DNA of 64,000 nt, taken from positions 4,340,862 through 4,404,861 of the forward strand of contig RPFO01000667.1 of assembly GCA_009746045.1 (NCBI GenBank), in the 5' to 3' direction. The DNA is from Mesostigma viride (taxonomy: Eukaryota; Streptophyta; Mesostigmatophyceae; Mesostigmatales; Mesostigmataceae). Of the stretch, positions 63,606 to 64,000 are shown piece after piece. The position numbers and the translations under genes are program-made. The notes under the pieces are model-generated. The model was not told where the DNA came from. It saw only the letters and a program-made list of their open reading frames with translations, and did no database searches. How positions within the stretch are numbered: the stretch's first letter is position 1; each line of letters begins with the position of its first letter.

Positions 63606-64000
63606 CAGCTGTGGTTGACGTCTTGTTGTTGATGCCCGCGACTACTATCCCGCTGTCATTCGACGACTGAAACTTTTTGTACGCTACAGTAACGTTACAG
63701 TAGTACGGAACGGCGTGGAACAGAGTGCACATGGGTCCACAGATTGGTCCTGCATGATTGGTTTTGGATTCGTGTCGGCGGCTTGAAAGGGTAAAGCAGC
63801 CTTGGACAGCCCCGGCAAGTGAAATGAACTTCTGCCATTCCGTATCGGCATCTTTTTGCTGTACGGCAGTTACCCGAGGTATCGAGGTATAAACTGGGGT
63901 AGTATCCACTGGGTCCTTGTTTGGTAGCGTATCCCACCTGACATAGGTTTGATTTGAGAGTTACCGGCGTGGGGATATATACGATTTGAAGAATCTGCAA

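Overview
This window looks like nuclear DNA from a green-lineage eukaryote with a repeat-rich genome, most likely an alga. The evidence is the only ordinary host gene I recognise, at the left edge: three short exons with GT-AG introns that encode the C-terminal tail of COP9 signalosome subunit 4 (CSN4), with the plant-like wording RMKGSIDQV and VIHFEKNVEELVQWD. Spliced coding exons, microsatellites inside introns, LTR and non-LTR retrotransposons, cut-and-paste transposons and MITEs all fit that picture. I see no bacterial operon, phage or CRISPR. I cannot name the species.

Layout. 1-1.5 kb: CSN4 tail, with introns full of simple repeats. 1.7-5.5 kb: dispersed repeats, including a SINE-like unit split by a non-LTR element that made an 11-bp target duplication. 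5.8-7.85 kb (minus): decayed Ty3/Gypsy RNaseH-side/integrase region followed by a PHD finger. 7.855-15.847 kb (minus): a whole Copia-like element with two ~690-bp LTRs and an intact 1153-residue Pol. 15.85-17.7 kb (plus): Gypsy Gag and protease remains. 18.1-18.7 kb (minus): non-LTR retrotransposon end. 20.106-25.666 kb: a CACTA-type transposon with arrays of CTGAGA motifs inside both ends. 25.7-27.9 kb: 3' part of an LTR element with a TG...CA LTR. 28.3-31 kb (minus) and 48.85-51.5 kb (plus): two inverted copies of a 2.65-kb TIR unit carrying a spliced gene for a PHD-finger protein. 31-34.5 kb: a decayed pogo/CENP-B-type transposase. 34.4-43.2 kb: several 5'-truncated LINE copies with (TTAA)n tails, a LINE endonuclease, another SINE, a block resembling mitochondrial small-subunit rRNA and a hairpin array. 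43.5-45.05 kb: degenerate tandem repeat interrupted by two MITEs that flank a tRNA 3' half. 47.44-48.1 kb: Mutator-like MITE. 53.738-61.454 kb (plus): a second complete Copia-like element with 522-bp LTRs and a 5-bp target duplication. 61.9-64 kb: LINE and SINE fragments.

The genes do not form a host pathway; nearly all are parts of mobile elements nested in one another. The most notable system is the pair of Copia-like elements. In both, the Gag zinc knuckle is followed directly by integrase, and the retropepsin-like protease lies after integrase and before reverse transcriptase (order IN-PR-RT-RH). Both share a shortened DD(29)E integrase spacing, an HGDD reverse-transcriptase box, and LTRs that begin AGTTA and end TAACT. 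The second theme is PHD fingers used by mobile DNA: one behind a Gypsy integrase and two in the TIR units.

Many coding regions carry single-base frameshifts, often at homopolymers. Some may be assembly errors rather than true decay.
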